A stretch of DNA of 64,000 nt from Daphnia pulex (taxonomy: Eukaryota; Arthropoda; Branchiopoda; Diplostraca; Daphniidae), in assembly GCF_021134715.1 (NCBI RefSeq), contig NC_060027.1, positions 1,302,001-1,366,000 of the forward strand, in the 5' to 3' direction. Below the pieces are notes generated by a model. It ran no database searches. It was not told the origin of the DNA and was given only the letters and a program-made list of their open reading frames with translations. Shown here piece after piece: positions 24,034 to 34,756 of the stretch (position 1 is the first letter of the stretch; each line of letters opens with the position of its first letter). The position numbers were made by a program, and so were the translations under genes.

Positions 24034-25540
24034 ATGTTACTTTTTTTTTAATTGTCGGATAATCAGTGTCATCTAGAGACGAATGCTGAATATCAAGAAT
24101 AGCACCAAATGAAATTGTTCTACAAGATATCTTGACGGACTTGACGACGGTCGGAAACGCAAAATCATATTATTGCGAAGAATCAAAATTAACTTTACAT
24201 GTTTAATTCCCATACTTAATTACATTAAAAAAAAATAGGTATCACATATCCCAGTTTCATAATAATTCTTTGTTTCTTAATGTTTCTTTTCTAAATAACT
24301 TTTCTTCTCACCTTTTATACGTATTATCAGTGGTGCATTGCTGAATAGCACATGGGGATGGTATTAAACGCATAGGTCAGTGACCTACGAAAAATGAGAG
24401 AATCAGATTTTTTGGTACCGGAACATCCTTCACAATCTTTCTAAAGAAGGGAAAAAAAGAGCGGTAACTCGAATGAAATCTAATTAAGAAACGGGTAAGT
24501 CGGATTGTACGCTCGCACGATTACAATACAAACTATCACTGACACGCAGATATAACGATCACCGGAAAATGATTTTTTTAAATGTCCTTACAGATTTCGA
24601 TGTTTCTCTTTCATCAAATCAATAAATAAATTAACCTCATCTTTATAGTCACCTGTTACTGGTGTAATGTGCAGCATGGATTGAGAAAAGATGTTATACT
24701 TCCGTCCGTTCCGCATTCAAATTCCACATTCCACCCGTCCGTTTTCGTGAAATCAACTGCGTAGTGTGGTATCACAAGAAGTCATTTCCTTTGGATTGAT
24801 CTAGATAAAAATAAAAAAGGTGGGAATTTAACTGTTTTCATTTCCACATTTAGGTAAGAAAAAATAAAGCAGCAAGTTTTACCTGTTTTCTTACGGAAAT
24901 GTTCGGCTGTTTAACACTCACTATCACCAATTACAAGAAGTACCAATTACTCAAGTCAACTAAGAACCTGCAAAATTAAAAGATATTAAATTACCTTGAT
25001 TATAATTAATTTCATCAATGTGCTGTTTGCATATTAATTTGCGTAGTATAAAACAAAATGAAAGGAACTGAACGCTAAGTCCCAGCGCATCCGCTTATAC
25101 TTCCGCTTTCAGTCAGCTTAAAGTGTTAATTCCATCAAATTAACCGGTATTCACGTCAAATGTAATCTAAACTGCACAGAACCACAAAATCGTTGCGTGA
25201 ATGAGTTTTCGTCCAACACGTCTGCCACAACCGACAATAGGGGGCATGAATGTATCCGTATCGTATTTATGTGAGCTGGTCTTCTCCGAACCAATAATAA
25301 ACTTTACGGTCCCCTCAAGGCTATCACGCAGACACACTGATAGTGAGCGAGTCAGGGAAATGGACGAGACAAGTCATAAAACCCTACGTCTAGACCCACA
25401 TTTCTCGATAGAAGCTGGCGACAAGAATTGCAACATGGCTTTTTCCGTTTCCCAGTTTCGTTTTCAGCTGTTCAAGTCACACCCATTTCGTTATACAGTA
25501 GAGTGGGTGTCATTCACGCTGCAGCTCCAGTGAAAAACTG
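24034..25540. other. Intergenic region between the cluster and the SecA-like locus
   Basis: No supported gene. AT-rich, with several short frames lacking recognisable content. Confidence 0.45.
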
Positions 25541-25601
25541 TCAGAAACTAGGTGGATCTCGTTGTGAATCGAGTTTTTTTGGACAATCTCTTTCAGTGAC
25601 G

Positions 25602-25767
25602 GTAAGTGAACATATTTAGATTAGAACCAAGTAGAACGTTGTTTTGTTTGCCCCTGACGAAATATTTGATTTACGTTTCAAGCAAGTTCAATGTAAAATG
25701 TGAAAGTCGAGATGATTGTTCAACTGCTGCGAACTGCTGTTTAAATTGAATTAAATTTCTTTTTCAG
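25602..25767 (+). other. Probable 5'UTR intron of the SecA-like gene
   Basis: A strong donor (GACG|GTAAGTG at 25601/25602) and an acceptor after a pyrimidine tract (TTTCTTTTTCAG, ending 25767) flank a 166-nt AT-rich stretch. The downstream exon runs without a gap into the start codon at 25841. A spliced leader exon argues that the locus is expressed as a normal eukaryotic gene. Not confirmed by RNA. Confidence 0.5.
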
Positions 25768-25840
25768 TCAACAAAAGTCTTCAACAGCTAAGCTAATTAT
25801 TGTATTTTTGTAAAATTCTTTAAAGTTAATAACCGGAAAA

Positions 25841-28800
25841 ATGGCTGAAGATGTGGAAGGAAATGTTGATGCCCGATGGAGTGAAGATTGCGTAACATCA
25901 ACTAGCGCCAAACTTAGACAGGTCGTACACAAAATCGAGACGAAATCGAGACGCCAACTAAACAACACGGTTCGCTGCCTGGAACGATTGTCGACAACGG
26001 GCGGAGCCGATAACATCCTGCATTGCATTTTTGGTCAAAAAGAATCGTTCGGCTCTTATTTTTGCGAAGAAACGAAGTATTACAGGGAGCGTATCTCCAA
26101 GTACATTCTAGCTAATGGCACAACACATTATCACACTTTCTCCTCCCTTATTAAGCCATTTGTTTCTGAAGTATATGAATTTGACAAAGACTTCCCTGTT
26201 GCTAACATCAAAAGATTTGAATACTTGATCTTTTATCGAAGGGAGCTGCAGAATGAAATGAAAAAGCTGGAAAACGTCGGTTACTTGTCGGGTGAAGGCA
26301 ATCAAAAAGACACCGAAACTTTGGAGAAATCCTGGTCTTCAAGTGGTAAAAATTTCAAAAAAATTGCCAAGAGCCTGAAAGAAAAATATGATTGGAAAGA
26401 AGTTGCCAAGTCAAAGGCGTTGATGGAAGAATATGCGAAATATGTTCAATCGCCACTGACCACTCTGGGCCGATCGGAGCTGGAATTGATGGCTCTGATT
26501 TACGATAAGAAAATTCACGTTTACGTTGCTGATGACCAAAACGACCCAAACAACGACGAAAATTCACCGCTATTCAAATTTGACGAGACACTTAACTCCG
26601 ATGGTAACGAGGAGCATTTTATCCTTTACGAAAAAGATGCATGGCAAAAGCTGGAAGTGAATCCTAAGCTGCGAAAAATTTTTGAGCAACGAGATCGTCG
26701 AGTTGAAATATTGCGACAACAGACTGAAATGGAACCAGTTAATGCTGGAATGAATCCAGTACCCACCGATTCAAACAGTCGATCAACGCAAGAAGATGCA
26801 GAGTTCAAAAAGTTATCGTCATGGTTTGAAAAGAATTACACTAAAAATCAACAAGTCATCACTTCCATCCTTATGCTTAATCCTCAATACGGTGGCACGC
26901 CGGATGTACTGTGTATGTTACTCAGGCGTCATCTGACTCCAAAAGGTCACAGGTCTATCGATCCTGACGTCGGTTTAGTCGACGAATTGGCCTCTGATAT
27001 TTGTTCACTATCGCAACGAGTTTTAGATTATAATATCAGAGACTTGGATCCGATTTTCTACTTGCACATCGTCGACAAATTTTGCCCGCATCGCTGGCAA
27101 TACGAATTTTTATTGCAAGAAATGGAAGAGAAGATGTTGGTCGTCCTAGAGCCCGAAGATAAAAAATCTTGGAGGCGCGCTTTGTACAAGTTGAGTGGTC
27201 GGATAATTTCCTTACTAAGAGACCGTCTTGTCGCTTCCGGAGAAAGAAATTCTCCACTTACAACCGAGAAACTGGGAAAAACCCTGAAAATGTTGGCTGA
27301 AGATTTGCGTTTCACGGAAGACGATATAATCCGCCTTGGTCATCTGACAATCAATGACTGGTATTTCGAACTCAAGAGCAAGATGTGGGAGAAAGAAGTT
27401 GATAACTTATTGCCATCGCTGATGCGTCTGGAAGATAAGAAGGAAATTGTTTACTTGTTGCTCGAGCTGGAAAACAAAAAAGGAGAAAAGTTTTGCCACG
27501 ATTCGATCGAAGAATGTCAACAACCTCCTGTCAAGAGCGCATCGGACATTGCCAAACTACTTCAGCAAAAACTGTACTCGGACGGATCATCTCTGGGGAA
27601 TTCCGGACAAGAGAGGACTTTCGAAGAGATCATAGCAGTTATGAAAACAGACGGAAATACATCGACTGGCGTTGAATCTCAACTGGAAGATATTGAATTT
27701 GAAGTCTTGTTAAGCAAATGTTACATGGCGATTTCCCTAGAAAAAATGGACTCGATTCGACGATTCGACAGTCTCTCTCTAGAAGACATTATGCTGTGGG
27801 CCTTCGGCAGACTATACAACGCCAAAGAGTTGTCGCTATACGAGTTTCTTTTCATTTACGATCGCGCCATCCAATTAAAAATGCAATTCCGATTACGAGA
27901 CACTCAACGAGTGACCATCACGAGTTTACTGTTAAATAAAACTAGTTCACTGGCTCAAGTATCAACAGGCGAAGGCAAATCGCTGATTGTCGCCGGAGTG
28001 GCTATCTACCGAGCACTTCGCGGTTTGAAAATTGACATTATTACAAGCAATAGCGTGCTGGCTCTTCGTGATTCTAATTCTTCTGTGGCCGAAGGAGGTT
28101 TACGAGATCTATACGAAATTTTCGGCGTTTCCGTCTCGAACAATTCCAGTAGACTGGATAGTGATCTCGTCCGCTGCTACAGTTGTTCAGTTGTTTACGG
28201 AGAAATGTCTAAGTTCCAACGCGATTACTTGTTGGACTCCTTCTACAGTCGCAACATTCGCGGTGATCGAAGATTTAATTGCGTCATCGTCGACGAAGTC
28301 GATTGCATGTTGCTAGACCGAGCCAACTACATGCTGTACCTATCGCACGACATCCCAGGTATGGAGATGTTGGAATCGCTCTACGTCTTTGTCTGGGAAA
28401 AGATTCGAACTTCCCGCGCCAGTTTAGAACAAATCAAGTCGGATGTTTTATACGATCTCTTTGGGACTATTACAAAAAACGATTTGGAAGCTATCGATTC
28501 CTCTTTAAAGAAAAATTCATCAGAGAAGAACGCGATATGGGCTTACTTGATCAAAAATGAAATACTGGACGAACGAGGGCGACTGAAAGTAGAAGATGTC
28601 AGAAAAATTCCAAAGATCAATTATCCCAATGCCTGTCTAAACCATAAATTGAATTACTATCTCAGAAACGTCATTGAACGCGATCGCCGCATTCGAATAC
28701 CCGAGAGATTTTTGTCCTTTGTTGACCAACACCTGGAAAGCTGGCTGGCGAGCGCGTGGAGATCACTAGTAATGAATGTCGGCGAGCACTATGTCGTCGG

Positions 28801-29665
28801 CCAGGATAGACCAGGTATCAGTCCCGACCCCAATCCGCTGGTTATTCCCATCGATCCCAACACTGGTATAGACCGGACAACGACTGAGTGGGGCGAATCC
28901 CTTCATCAGTTTTTGCAACTCAAAGAAGGATGTCAAATTTCGTTGCAGAGTCTCAAAGCGGTTTTCATTAGTAACGTCACGTACATCAAATGCTATGACA
29001 AACTGACCGGTCTTACGGGCACGTTAGGCTCGCAGCCGGAACGGGACTTTTTACAACAAACGTACGAATGTCATTACTTCACCTTACCAACGGCTTATCC
29101 AAAAGTGTTCACTGTCAAGCGAGCGCAAGTGGTCAAGACGGAAGAAAAATGGCTGGATGCCATCGCGGATGAAACACGTCAGACTATTTTGAATAAAAAA
29201 GCTCGTTCAATGGTCATTTTTTGTAAATCCATCAACGACGTGAAAATGACTCATCAACATCTAGGAGATATTTTTAAAACGGAAATTTCGACAAAGAAAA
29301 TGAAAATCCATCACTACACCCGCGACTACGAAAAATTTGAATTTGAAAGAAACGAACTGGACGTTGGTCACGTTATAGTGGCAACCAATTTGGCCGGACG
29401 AGGCACCGACATCAAAATTAGCCAAACATTGCGCGATAATGGAGGATTACACATATGTTTGACTTACCTGCCGGATAACGTGCGGATCGAGGAACAAGCA
29501 CTAGGTCGTGCGGGTCGAAAAGGAGCGCCCGGAAGTGGAATCCTCATCTTGTGTGAATCACCAGAGACAATGGACATCACGACTGGCTCTTGGGGAACCT
29601 GTAAGATTTTTGACATGAAAGAAGAGAGAAATCGTCAAGAATATTGCAAAGAATATCAAACTTAG
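25841..29665 (+). CDS. SecA-like helicase with N-terminal OTU-like domain (first frame of a split locus)
   Basis: Single frame of 1274 aa. Residues ~50-265 resemble an OTU peptidase (GADNILHCIFG ... LGRSELELMALIYDKKIHVYV ... EEHFILY). The position expected for the catalytic Cys is not Cys, while the His is kept, so this copy looks inactive. Residues ~690-1250 carry the SecA ATPase set: Walker A STGEGKS (708-714), Walker B DEVD (818-821), LTGLTGTLG, NLAGRGTDIK (1183-1192) and QALGRAGRKG (1219-1228). Bacterial SecA drives protein export through SecYEG. Here the same motor sits in a much larger eukaryotic-style protein with no obvious SecY partner, so its role is unknown. The frame stops right after the motor, where the homologous helical scaffold should start in the next frame (29644). 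Confidence 0.82.
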   Translation: MAEDVEGNVDARWSEDCVTSTSAKLRQVVHKIETKSRRQLNNTVRCLERLSTTGGADNILHCIFGQKESFGSYFCEETKYYRERISKYILANGTTHYHTFSSLIKPFVSEVYEFDKDFPVANIKRFEYLIFYRRELQNEMKKLENVGYLSGEGNQKDTETLEKSWSSSGKNFKKIAKSLKEKYDWKEVAKSKALMEEYAKYVQSPLTTLGRSELELMALIYDKKIHVYVADDQNDPNNDENSPLFKFDETLNSDGNEEHFILYEKDAWQKLEVNPKLRKIFEQRDRRVEILRQQTEMEPVNAGMNPVPTDSNSRSTQEDAEFKKLSSWFEKNYTKNQQVITSILMLNPQYGGTPDVLCMLLRRHLTPKGHRSIDPDVGLVDELASDICSLSQRVLDYNIRDLDPIFYLHIVDKFCPHRWQYEFLLQEMEEKMLVVLEPEDKKSWRRALYKLSGRIISLLRDRLVASGERNSPLTTEKLGKTLKMLAEDLRFTEDDIIRLGHLTINDWYFELKSKMWEKEVDNLLPSLMRLEDKKEIVYLLLELENKKGEKFCHDSIEECQQPPVKSASDIAKLLQQKLYSDGSSLGNSGQERTFEEIIAVMKTDGNTSTGVESQLEDIEFEVLLSKCYMAISLEKMDSIRRFDSLSLEDIMLWAFGRLYNAKELSLYEFLFIYDRAIQLKMQFRLRDTQRVTITSLLLNKTSSLAQVSTGEGKSLIVAGVAIYRALRGLKIDIITSNSVLALRDSNSSVAEGGLRDLYEIFGVSVSNNSSRLDSDLVRCYSCSVVYGEMSKFQRDYLLDSFYSRNIRGDRRFNCVIVDEVDCMLLDRANYMLYLSHDIPGMEMLESLYVFVWEKIRTSRASLEQIKSDVLYDLFGTITKNDLEAIDSSLKKNSSEKNAIWAYLIKNEILDERGRLKVEDVRKIPKINYPNACLNHKLNYYLRNVIERDRRIRIPERFLSFVDQHLESWLASAWRSLVMNVGEHYVVGQDRPGISPDPNPLVIPIDPNTGIDRTTTEWGESLHQFLQLKEGCQISLQSLKAVFISNVTYIKCYDKLTGLTGTLGSQPERDFLQQTYECHYFTLPTAYPKVFTVKRAQVVKTEEKWLDAIADETRQTILNKKARSMVIFCKSINDVKMTHQHLGDIFKTEISTKKMKIHHYTRDYEKFEFERNELDVGHVIVATNLAGRGTDIKISQTLRDNGGLHICLTYLPDNVRIEEQALGRAGRKGAPGSGILILCESPETMDITTGSWGTCKIFDMKEERNRQEYCKEYQT
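29601..29665 (+). other. Frame junction: candidate 65-nt intron or frameshift site
   Basis: GTAAGA at 29601 and TTAG ending at 29665 would delimit a 65-nt intron. Removing it joins the two large frames in phase (the phase-1 T at 29600 joins CT at 29666-29667). Against this, the sequence that would be removed, KIFDMKEERNRQ, still reads like coding sequence following SecA motif VI. The frames overlap in this segment, so a -1 ribosomal shift or a 1-nt deletion near 29635-29655 is the alternative. I cannot choose without RNA. Confidence 0.5.
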
Positions 29666-32600
29666 CTGAAGATTTCTATCGAAATATTGGCAAACAAGAA
29701 AAATGTTTTGAGCAGTTTTCCAGGCACTACGCGAAACTCAAGCGGCAATTGGACGGGCAGAGAGACAGTGTGGAAATCGACATGATTTGTTCAAGCGCTC
29801 TTGACCAATGGGCCTTATGGCTAGACTCGATCGACGATGGCAAAACATTCGAGTCTCAGTCCATCGAAAAAGTGTTAAAGAAATTGGAAAATGAACTGAT
29901 TGACAAATTGGAACTGTCGAGTGATATCAGCTGGGTCACTCCTGCCCGTTCAATTGTTATTGCCAAACAACTGGCCACACGAAACAAAAATCCCAACGTC
30001 TCAATGGCGGCCACCCTTTTAGATCGACTTATCGAATCAAAAGACCAAAGTTTCTTCTATCCAGCGGCCCATTATTATCGCGCTCTTGTCATCGTCAAGG
30101 AAGGAAAATTCAAGGAGGAAAAAGAAAAAGCTAAATTTATTAAAACGTTACGTGCCGCTGAAGCCCTTCTTGAACAACATATTAATTTGCAGACGTCCTA
30201 CTCGCAAATCGTCAGCCAAACAATGACAAAGTCTGGCGCAGAAAATTCCTTTTGTGATATTGAGGCCTACAAGCAACAGAAGGAAAACGTTATTAAGATA
30301 TTGGAGCATTTCCAAAGTTCGATTCGCTCTTTGCTTGGCAGCCATTGCTCCGTGGCAGGTCTTCAAGAAGCAGGAATCGACGAAACCAAAGTGGATGTCT
30401 ATTTTAAAAAACTAGCATTCTCTCTGTGCCGCGTTAGTTGTGTTAACGACGTAGATTCCGTGCCAAATCGAGATTCCGCCATCCAACAAGTAGCGGATGA
30501 TTATGGAGTCAAAAAAACTTCTCTGATTCAATTTCTAAACAAAAAAGAAGTCTACCTTTACTCTGAAAAAGAAATGGAGAAAAATTTGAAAAACAGTGGT
30601 ATTGTGCAGTGCACCAGAAAAGCCTTTTGGAATTTGCTCGTCAATAACAATGTCTTACAAGATGTTCACAAGTGTGCCATCCTGTCTGTTTCCGATTGCG
30701 ACGGCATTTCTGGGTTCGACCATCGTCAAAAGATTAACGATGAAATTGGAATGGCCAATTACGTTCTTTACAATCCGACATATTCTAGTCAGACGGACTT
30801 GCTCGATAAAAAGAAAGTTTTAGTTCGCAAAAAATATCTTAAATCTATTCTTTTAACGGAATATCGCTGCAAGAAGAAAAGCTTTGAATCCAACAAAATA
30901 GCCCGTCTTGATTTCAACAAACTTAAAACGGTCGACTTGAGAGCCCTCGGCCAGCTTAGTATGGATGCTTTGAATTACAGCACCAAAATCCATCCGGAAG
31001 ACTGCAAACACATTTGGAACGCTCTGAAAAAGCAAGGAATCATTGATGACCAAGGGAATCTTGCTCAAGATTACAAGCATCAACAGTTTAATTACCCTGA
31101 ATGTCCTATTTACGAGAATCCTGTCAGGAGACTAGTAGAAAGAACTTTTTTAGCCGAAACGGTAAGGCGTCAGTGGCTTAACGAAAAAGATCCCGACCGG
31201 TTCAAAGCAATAGCTTATTTGGCACTAAAACCTTACCAAGACATGCTGGCAGATTTAATGAGAAAACACATAATCTCTGGTGTCCTGGTGTATGAATTTG
31301 TGAACGCGGACGATTTGGAAAAGGCTGTAAAGAATATCACCAAAGACAAACAGGATAGCGGTCGCATTATGTCGTTTTTGAAAAATCACCAAGCCGTTTA
31401 CGCCACCATGGAGACGCCCGACGCTACACTGGAATCCATCGAACCCTCCATCCGGCAGAGAAGTGACATGAACAACATTTCGACGGAACTTGACGTTTTT
31501 CGTCTCCTTGGCTTTGATCATGTCATTGAAATGAAAGAGGAAAAAAGGTCGTGGAAAATTATTCTAAGAGCTTCCTTGATCATTGCTTTTGGTTTCGCTC
31601 AAGTCGCTCTTGGAGCTATCATACAAATTAAATTCGCTGGGCTAATGACGCACGCTGCTTCGGGACTCATGTCCGAAGGTGTATCTGACATCCTGTTCGC
31701 CGTGTCAGCTCTTTGGTCTGGCAACAACTTCACTTGGGCTGATTACGACCGTCACAAACTTATGAGCATCGCTATGACTGTCGGGACCATGGGAATCGCT
31801 GCTGTCTTTTCCAGAGGTGTGAAATTTTTCAAATACGGATACAAATTAGTTGGTCCTGGCTTCAAGGAAGGTGGCAAAATAGTAGCCCAAAGCTCAAGCG
31901 CAATGAAATTGACGGGCAGGACCATCGTGAAACAAGTCGCGAAAACTACCTGCATCAAAATCACCCAGGGCGTTGGTTTTGGGGTGCTCAACAATCAAAT
32001 AGAGTCTCTCGTTAACAGTCAACTTGCCAATCTTTGTTGTAAACTGGGCACAACCATCATAGAAGAAATCAATGAAGCTGTCGTCAAAAACTTCACAAAT
32101 ATGAATGAGACGTTGAACCACCTCTACAGATTGCACGGTCCAACTGAGGCTCAGCGTCTTGTCTCTGAAAAGATGCAACTAGTCACTACAGGCTGGGTCC
32201 AGAATGGACTCGAATGGCTTTCAAAAGTTGTAAGTGCCGTCTCGTCGGGACTGAGTGAAGCTCATAGTAAAAGACAAATGGTTGGCGCCGCAAGCAACGC
32301 ATTGCAAATAGCAACCAAAGTGATGAACTTCATCAGCAAGTGTGTGGACAAATTAAAAGTTGTCATGGAATTAGTTGACGTGTTTGTCACGCGAACCATA
32401 CAATTCCACTCGGAATTACAAAAGTGCAATAATAAACCAATAAAAGAACTAGGTGATTTCGACGCTAATAGAGAAGTCAAGAGAGAAGTGGAACGCTTTC
32501 AACAAAAGGTGCAAGACGATATGAAAACTGCACTGGGCAGGGAAGCTGGTCAAATGATCCAGTCGTGGACGACACAAATGTTACAAGGTGCAGCTAAACA

Positions 32601-33798
32601 AGTTGTAACGTCAACGGCACGGACCATAAAAGAAACCTATGGAAACCACAAAGAAAAGGGTTACCGTGAAGAGTTGCACAAACTTCAAGAAGAACGACGA
32701 AAGGATATACGAAAGGCTAGTCAATCATCAGGTGAACAAGGATTAATTGAAGGGACTCGATGTTCCCCATCTGAGGCCCACGTCAAAGCTTGCCTAAAGC
32801 TGATGCGGAAGACCAAGGATCCCAAACTCTTTGCTGCCCTAATTCGCGAAGGAATTCCAGCTGACAGATTATGTGTCAATGCGCTCAGTAGTGCATTGCC
32901 GGCTGTCTTGCAGAGTCTGGGTGTTGCTAACGCAGATGTGGCCGTTCGAATTGAGAGTTCCGACGACCACTTTGTTCACGAAAGTGATCCTGCCAATCCT
33001 AATGCTATTGTCATCAAAGTAGAACGAGCAGTCGATGGCCAGTCAATAGGCCACTTTTACAGTAATGATGGTAGTGGTGCTAGTTCTGGAAATGGTTACG
33101 ACTGCATGTTTGAGTGTCTGGCGAATCAAATTAAAGCGCATTACAACGTGGATCTTAATCCGACCCAGTTGCGTGAAGTCACTGCCTCAATGGTTGAGAA
33201 GGATCCATCTGTTTCTCAGGCCATCCGCAACGGCTGGCACAAGTATACTCTCGACAAGGGATTTTACGGAGGAGGTGAACATTACAGAAGCATCAAAGAT
33301 TCTTATGGATATTGCGGCCGGCACGGAGAGACTAAGAAGTATTCCAAGAGGGGCGAAGTCGAATCTGACCATCAGCCTGCTAAATCGATGTGGAAGGAAG
33401 CCAAAGATGGCTGGATAAAGAACTTGGACGAGAACGATTTCCCAAGTATGAGTATCCCAAGAGATCTGCATAAAGAAACGTTGAACTACGCTGGAAAAGC
33501 GAAAATAAACAGTGAATTCAATCAGCAACAAAAGAAATTCATGCGTGAAGGCAAGTACAAGGAAGCCATGTTTCACGCGGTCGATAGCAACTGGCTAGGA
33601 CCAATTTTTGGGAGGGAATCGGCAGAAGTGATAGACAAAGTTTACAACAATTTGATCACCAATTATGTGAACACTGCTTTAAACGCCAACATCATTGACG
33701 CTCACGAGGTAGAAGATCTTAAAAAGCAATTTACGCAAAGATACAACGAAGCTCCGGCTATAAAAGCCCGAAAACGTGCACAGCAGGGGGACAGCTAA
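29644..33798 (+). CDS. C-terminal part of the SecA-like locus: helical region, hydrophobic segment and Cys-protease-like end
   Basis: Frame of about 1384 codons, open from 29614. The TTG at 29644 is not a convincing start, so I read it as the continuation of the SecA-like protein, giving about 2,600 aa in total. The first ~600 residues are helical and charged. Residues ~637-760 are Gly/Ala-rich and hydrophobic (SLIIAFGFAQVALGAIIQI, GLMSEGVSDILFAV), resembling membrane-active helical segments of large arthropod and bacterial effector-like proteins. Residues ~1130-1220 contain GHFYSNDG and YDCMFECLANQI (Cys1154), then GGGEHYRSI, a pattern compatible with an OTU or papain-like Cys peptidase. The C-terminus is basic. 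No introns are apparent, which is unusual here and suggests a horizontally acquired or retro-derived origin. Confidence 0.72.
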   Translation: MQRISNLAEDFYRNIGKQEKCFEQFSRHYAKLKRQLDGQRDSVEIDMICSSALDQWALWLDSIDDGKTFESQSIEKVLKKLENELIDKLELSSDISWVTPARSIVIAKQLATRNKNPNVSMAATLLDRLIESKDQSFFYPAAHYYRALVIVKEGKFKEEKEKAKFIKTLRAAEALLEQHINLQTSYSQIVSQTMTKSGAENSFCDIEAYKQQKENVIKILEHFQSSIRSLLGSHCSVAGLQEAGIDETKVDVYFKKLAFSLCRVSCVNDVDSVPNRDSAIQQVADDYGVKKTSLIQFLNKKEVYLYSEKEMEKNLKNSGIVQCTRKAFWNLLVNNNVLQDVHKCAILSVSDCDGISGFDHRQKINDEIGMANYVLYNPTYSSQTDLLDKKKVLVRKKYLKSILLTEYRCKKKSFESNKIARLDFNKLKTVDLRALGQLSMDALNYSTKIHPEDCKHIWNALKKQGIIDDQGNLAQDYKHQQFNYPECPIYENPVRRLVERTFLAETVRRQWLNEKDPDRFKAIAYLALKPYQDMLADLMRKHIISGVLVYEFVNADDLEKAVKNITKDKQDSGRIMSFLKNHQAVYATMETPDATLESIEPSIRQRSDMNNISTELDVFRLLGFDHVIEMKEEKRSWKIILRASLIIAFGFAQVALGAIIQIKFAGLMTHAASGLMSEGVSDILFAVSALWSGNNFTWADYDRHKLMSIAMTVGTMGIAAVFSRGVKFFKYGYKLVGPGFKEGGKIVAQSSSAMKLTGRTIVKQVAKTTCIKITQGVGFGVLNNQIESLVNSQLANLCCKLGTTIIEEINEAVVKNFTNMNETLNHLYRLHGPTEAQRLVSEKMQLVTTGWVQNGLEWLSKVVSAVSSGLSEAHSKRQMVGAASNALQIATKVMNFISKCVDKLKVVMELVDVFVTRTIQFHSELQKCNNKPIKELGDFDANREVKREVERFQQKVQDDMKTALGREAGQMIQSWTTQMLQGAAKQVVTSTARTIKETYGNHKEKGYREELHKLQEERRKDIRKASQSSGEQGLIEGTRCSPSEAHVKACLKLMRKTKDPKLFAALIREGIPADRLCVNALSSALPAVLQSLGVANADVAVRIESSDDHFVHESDPANPNAIVIKVERAVDGQSIGHFYSNDGSGASSGNGYDCMFECLANQIKAHYNVDLNPTQLREVTASMVEKDPSVSQAIRNGWHKYTLDKGFYGGGEHYRSIKDSYGYCGRHGETKKYSKRGEVESDHQPAKSMWKEAKDGWIKNLDENDFPSMSIPRDLHKETLNYAGKAKINSEFNQQQKKFMREGKYKEAMFHAVDSNWLGPIFGRESAEVIDKVYNNLITNYVNTALNANIIDAHEVEDLKKQFTQRYNEAPAIKARKRAQQGDS

Positions 33799-34035
33799 AG
33801 TGTTTTTTTTTTCTCTACAAGTTTTAAATTTGTCATGGTCAAAATATGAAAATTGGAAAAGCAAATGTAACTAACCAGTGCAAAGCTGTCGTACAATTTT
33901 TGTTAGCCAGCAACTAACCCAGTTTTACCTATTATTTTCATTTGGATTTTAATTTTTTGTTATCGAGTTGTAACTTACAAAACACAGTTCTTTCTGTTCG
34001 CTGAATTGTTAGTGTGATAAACAAACCTTTACTGT

Positions 34036-34041
34036 AATAAA
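34036..34041 (+). terminator. Polyadenylation signal of the SecA-like gene
   Basis: AATAAA about 240 nt after the stop codon at 33798, the first canonical hexamer downstream. It supports processing of the transcript as a eukaryotic mRNA. Confidence 0.5.
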
Positions 34042-34756
34042 ATGAGATGTGCTTACCAGAGGAACGGTTTAATCACTTTATATGAAAAGTAAGATGATGT
34101 GGCTTCAGCAAAGAAAATTCCAACAAGTTTGGACCAAACTCACCAGGGAAGACATATTTCTATAAAATTAAGATGTTGGAACAGTTGAAATGGATCAGAA
34201 AAATTGACTATAACTCTGTTCGTACTTGGGCAACTTAATACGTTCTCTTACGAATTTACCTGAGTTTAATATATTCTTGCTATTAGATAACTTAATTTCT
34301 GAAGTTTGCCATGAGTTGCAAAATCAGAAATAACAAACACTAATCCGATAATTGTATTTTGAACGACGCCAGCAACGTCGTGTATGACCCTCACGCTCAC
34401 TCGGCCGCTCTCGAAACAAACAAAAAATTGGAGGGAAAATACTAAAACGAAGGAGTGAGTAAGGAGGAAAAGAAGCGTTGTTGTCAGACGCTATAAGATT
34501 TCCTGTTAAATAACATTAATATTGAGATTATTCCCTCTTGGCATTTTGAGGAGCTATAAAATAATGATTTATTAATTATTCTGTATTCTATAGGTCTGAC
34601 TCTTGGCTTCCATGAGGGTTTTATAGTGACGGTCACAACCATGGTGACGGTTTACATCGCGCCAATTTTTACTTTTTTTTTATGTTTTATCTTGAGAGTG
34701 ATAGAGTGGATTTTAAATTGCTGATAAGAACTATTTTAAATACTAAAATTATTCTG
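34042..34756. other. Intergenic region downstream of the SecA-like locus
   Basis: AT-rich, with no supported gene or repeat. Confidence 0.4.

Noticed and set aside
29601..29651. Shorter introns (39 or 51 nt) from the same GTAAGA donor
   Set aside because: Both are multiples of three and would not join the two frames.
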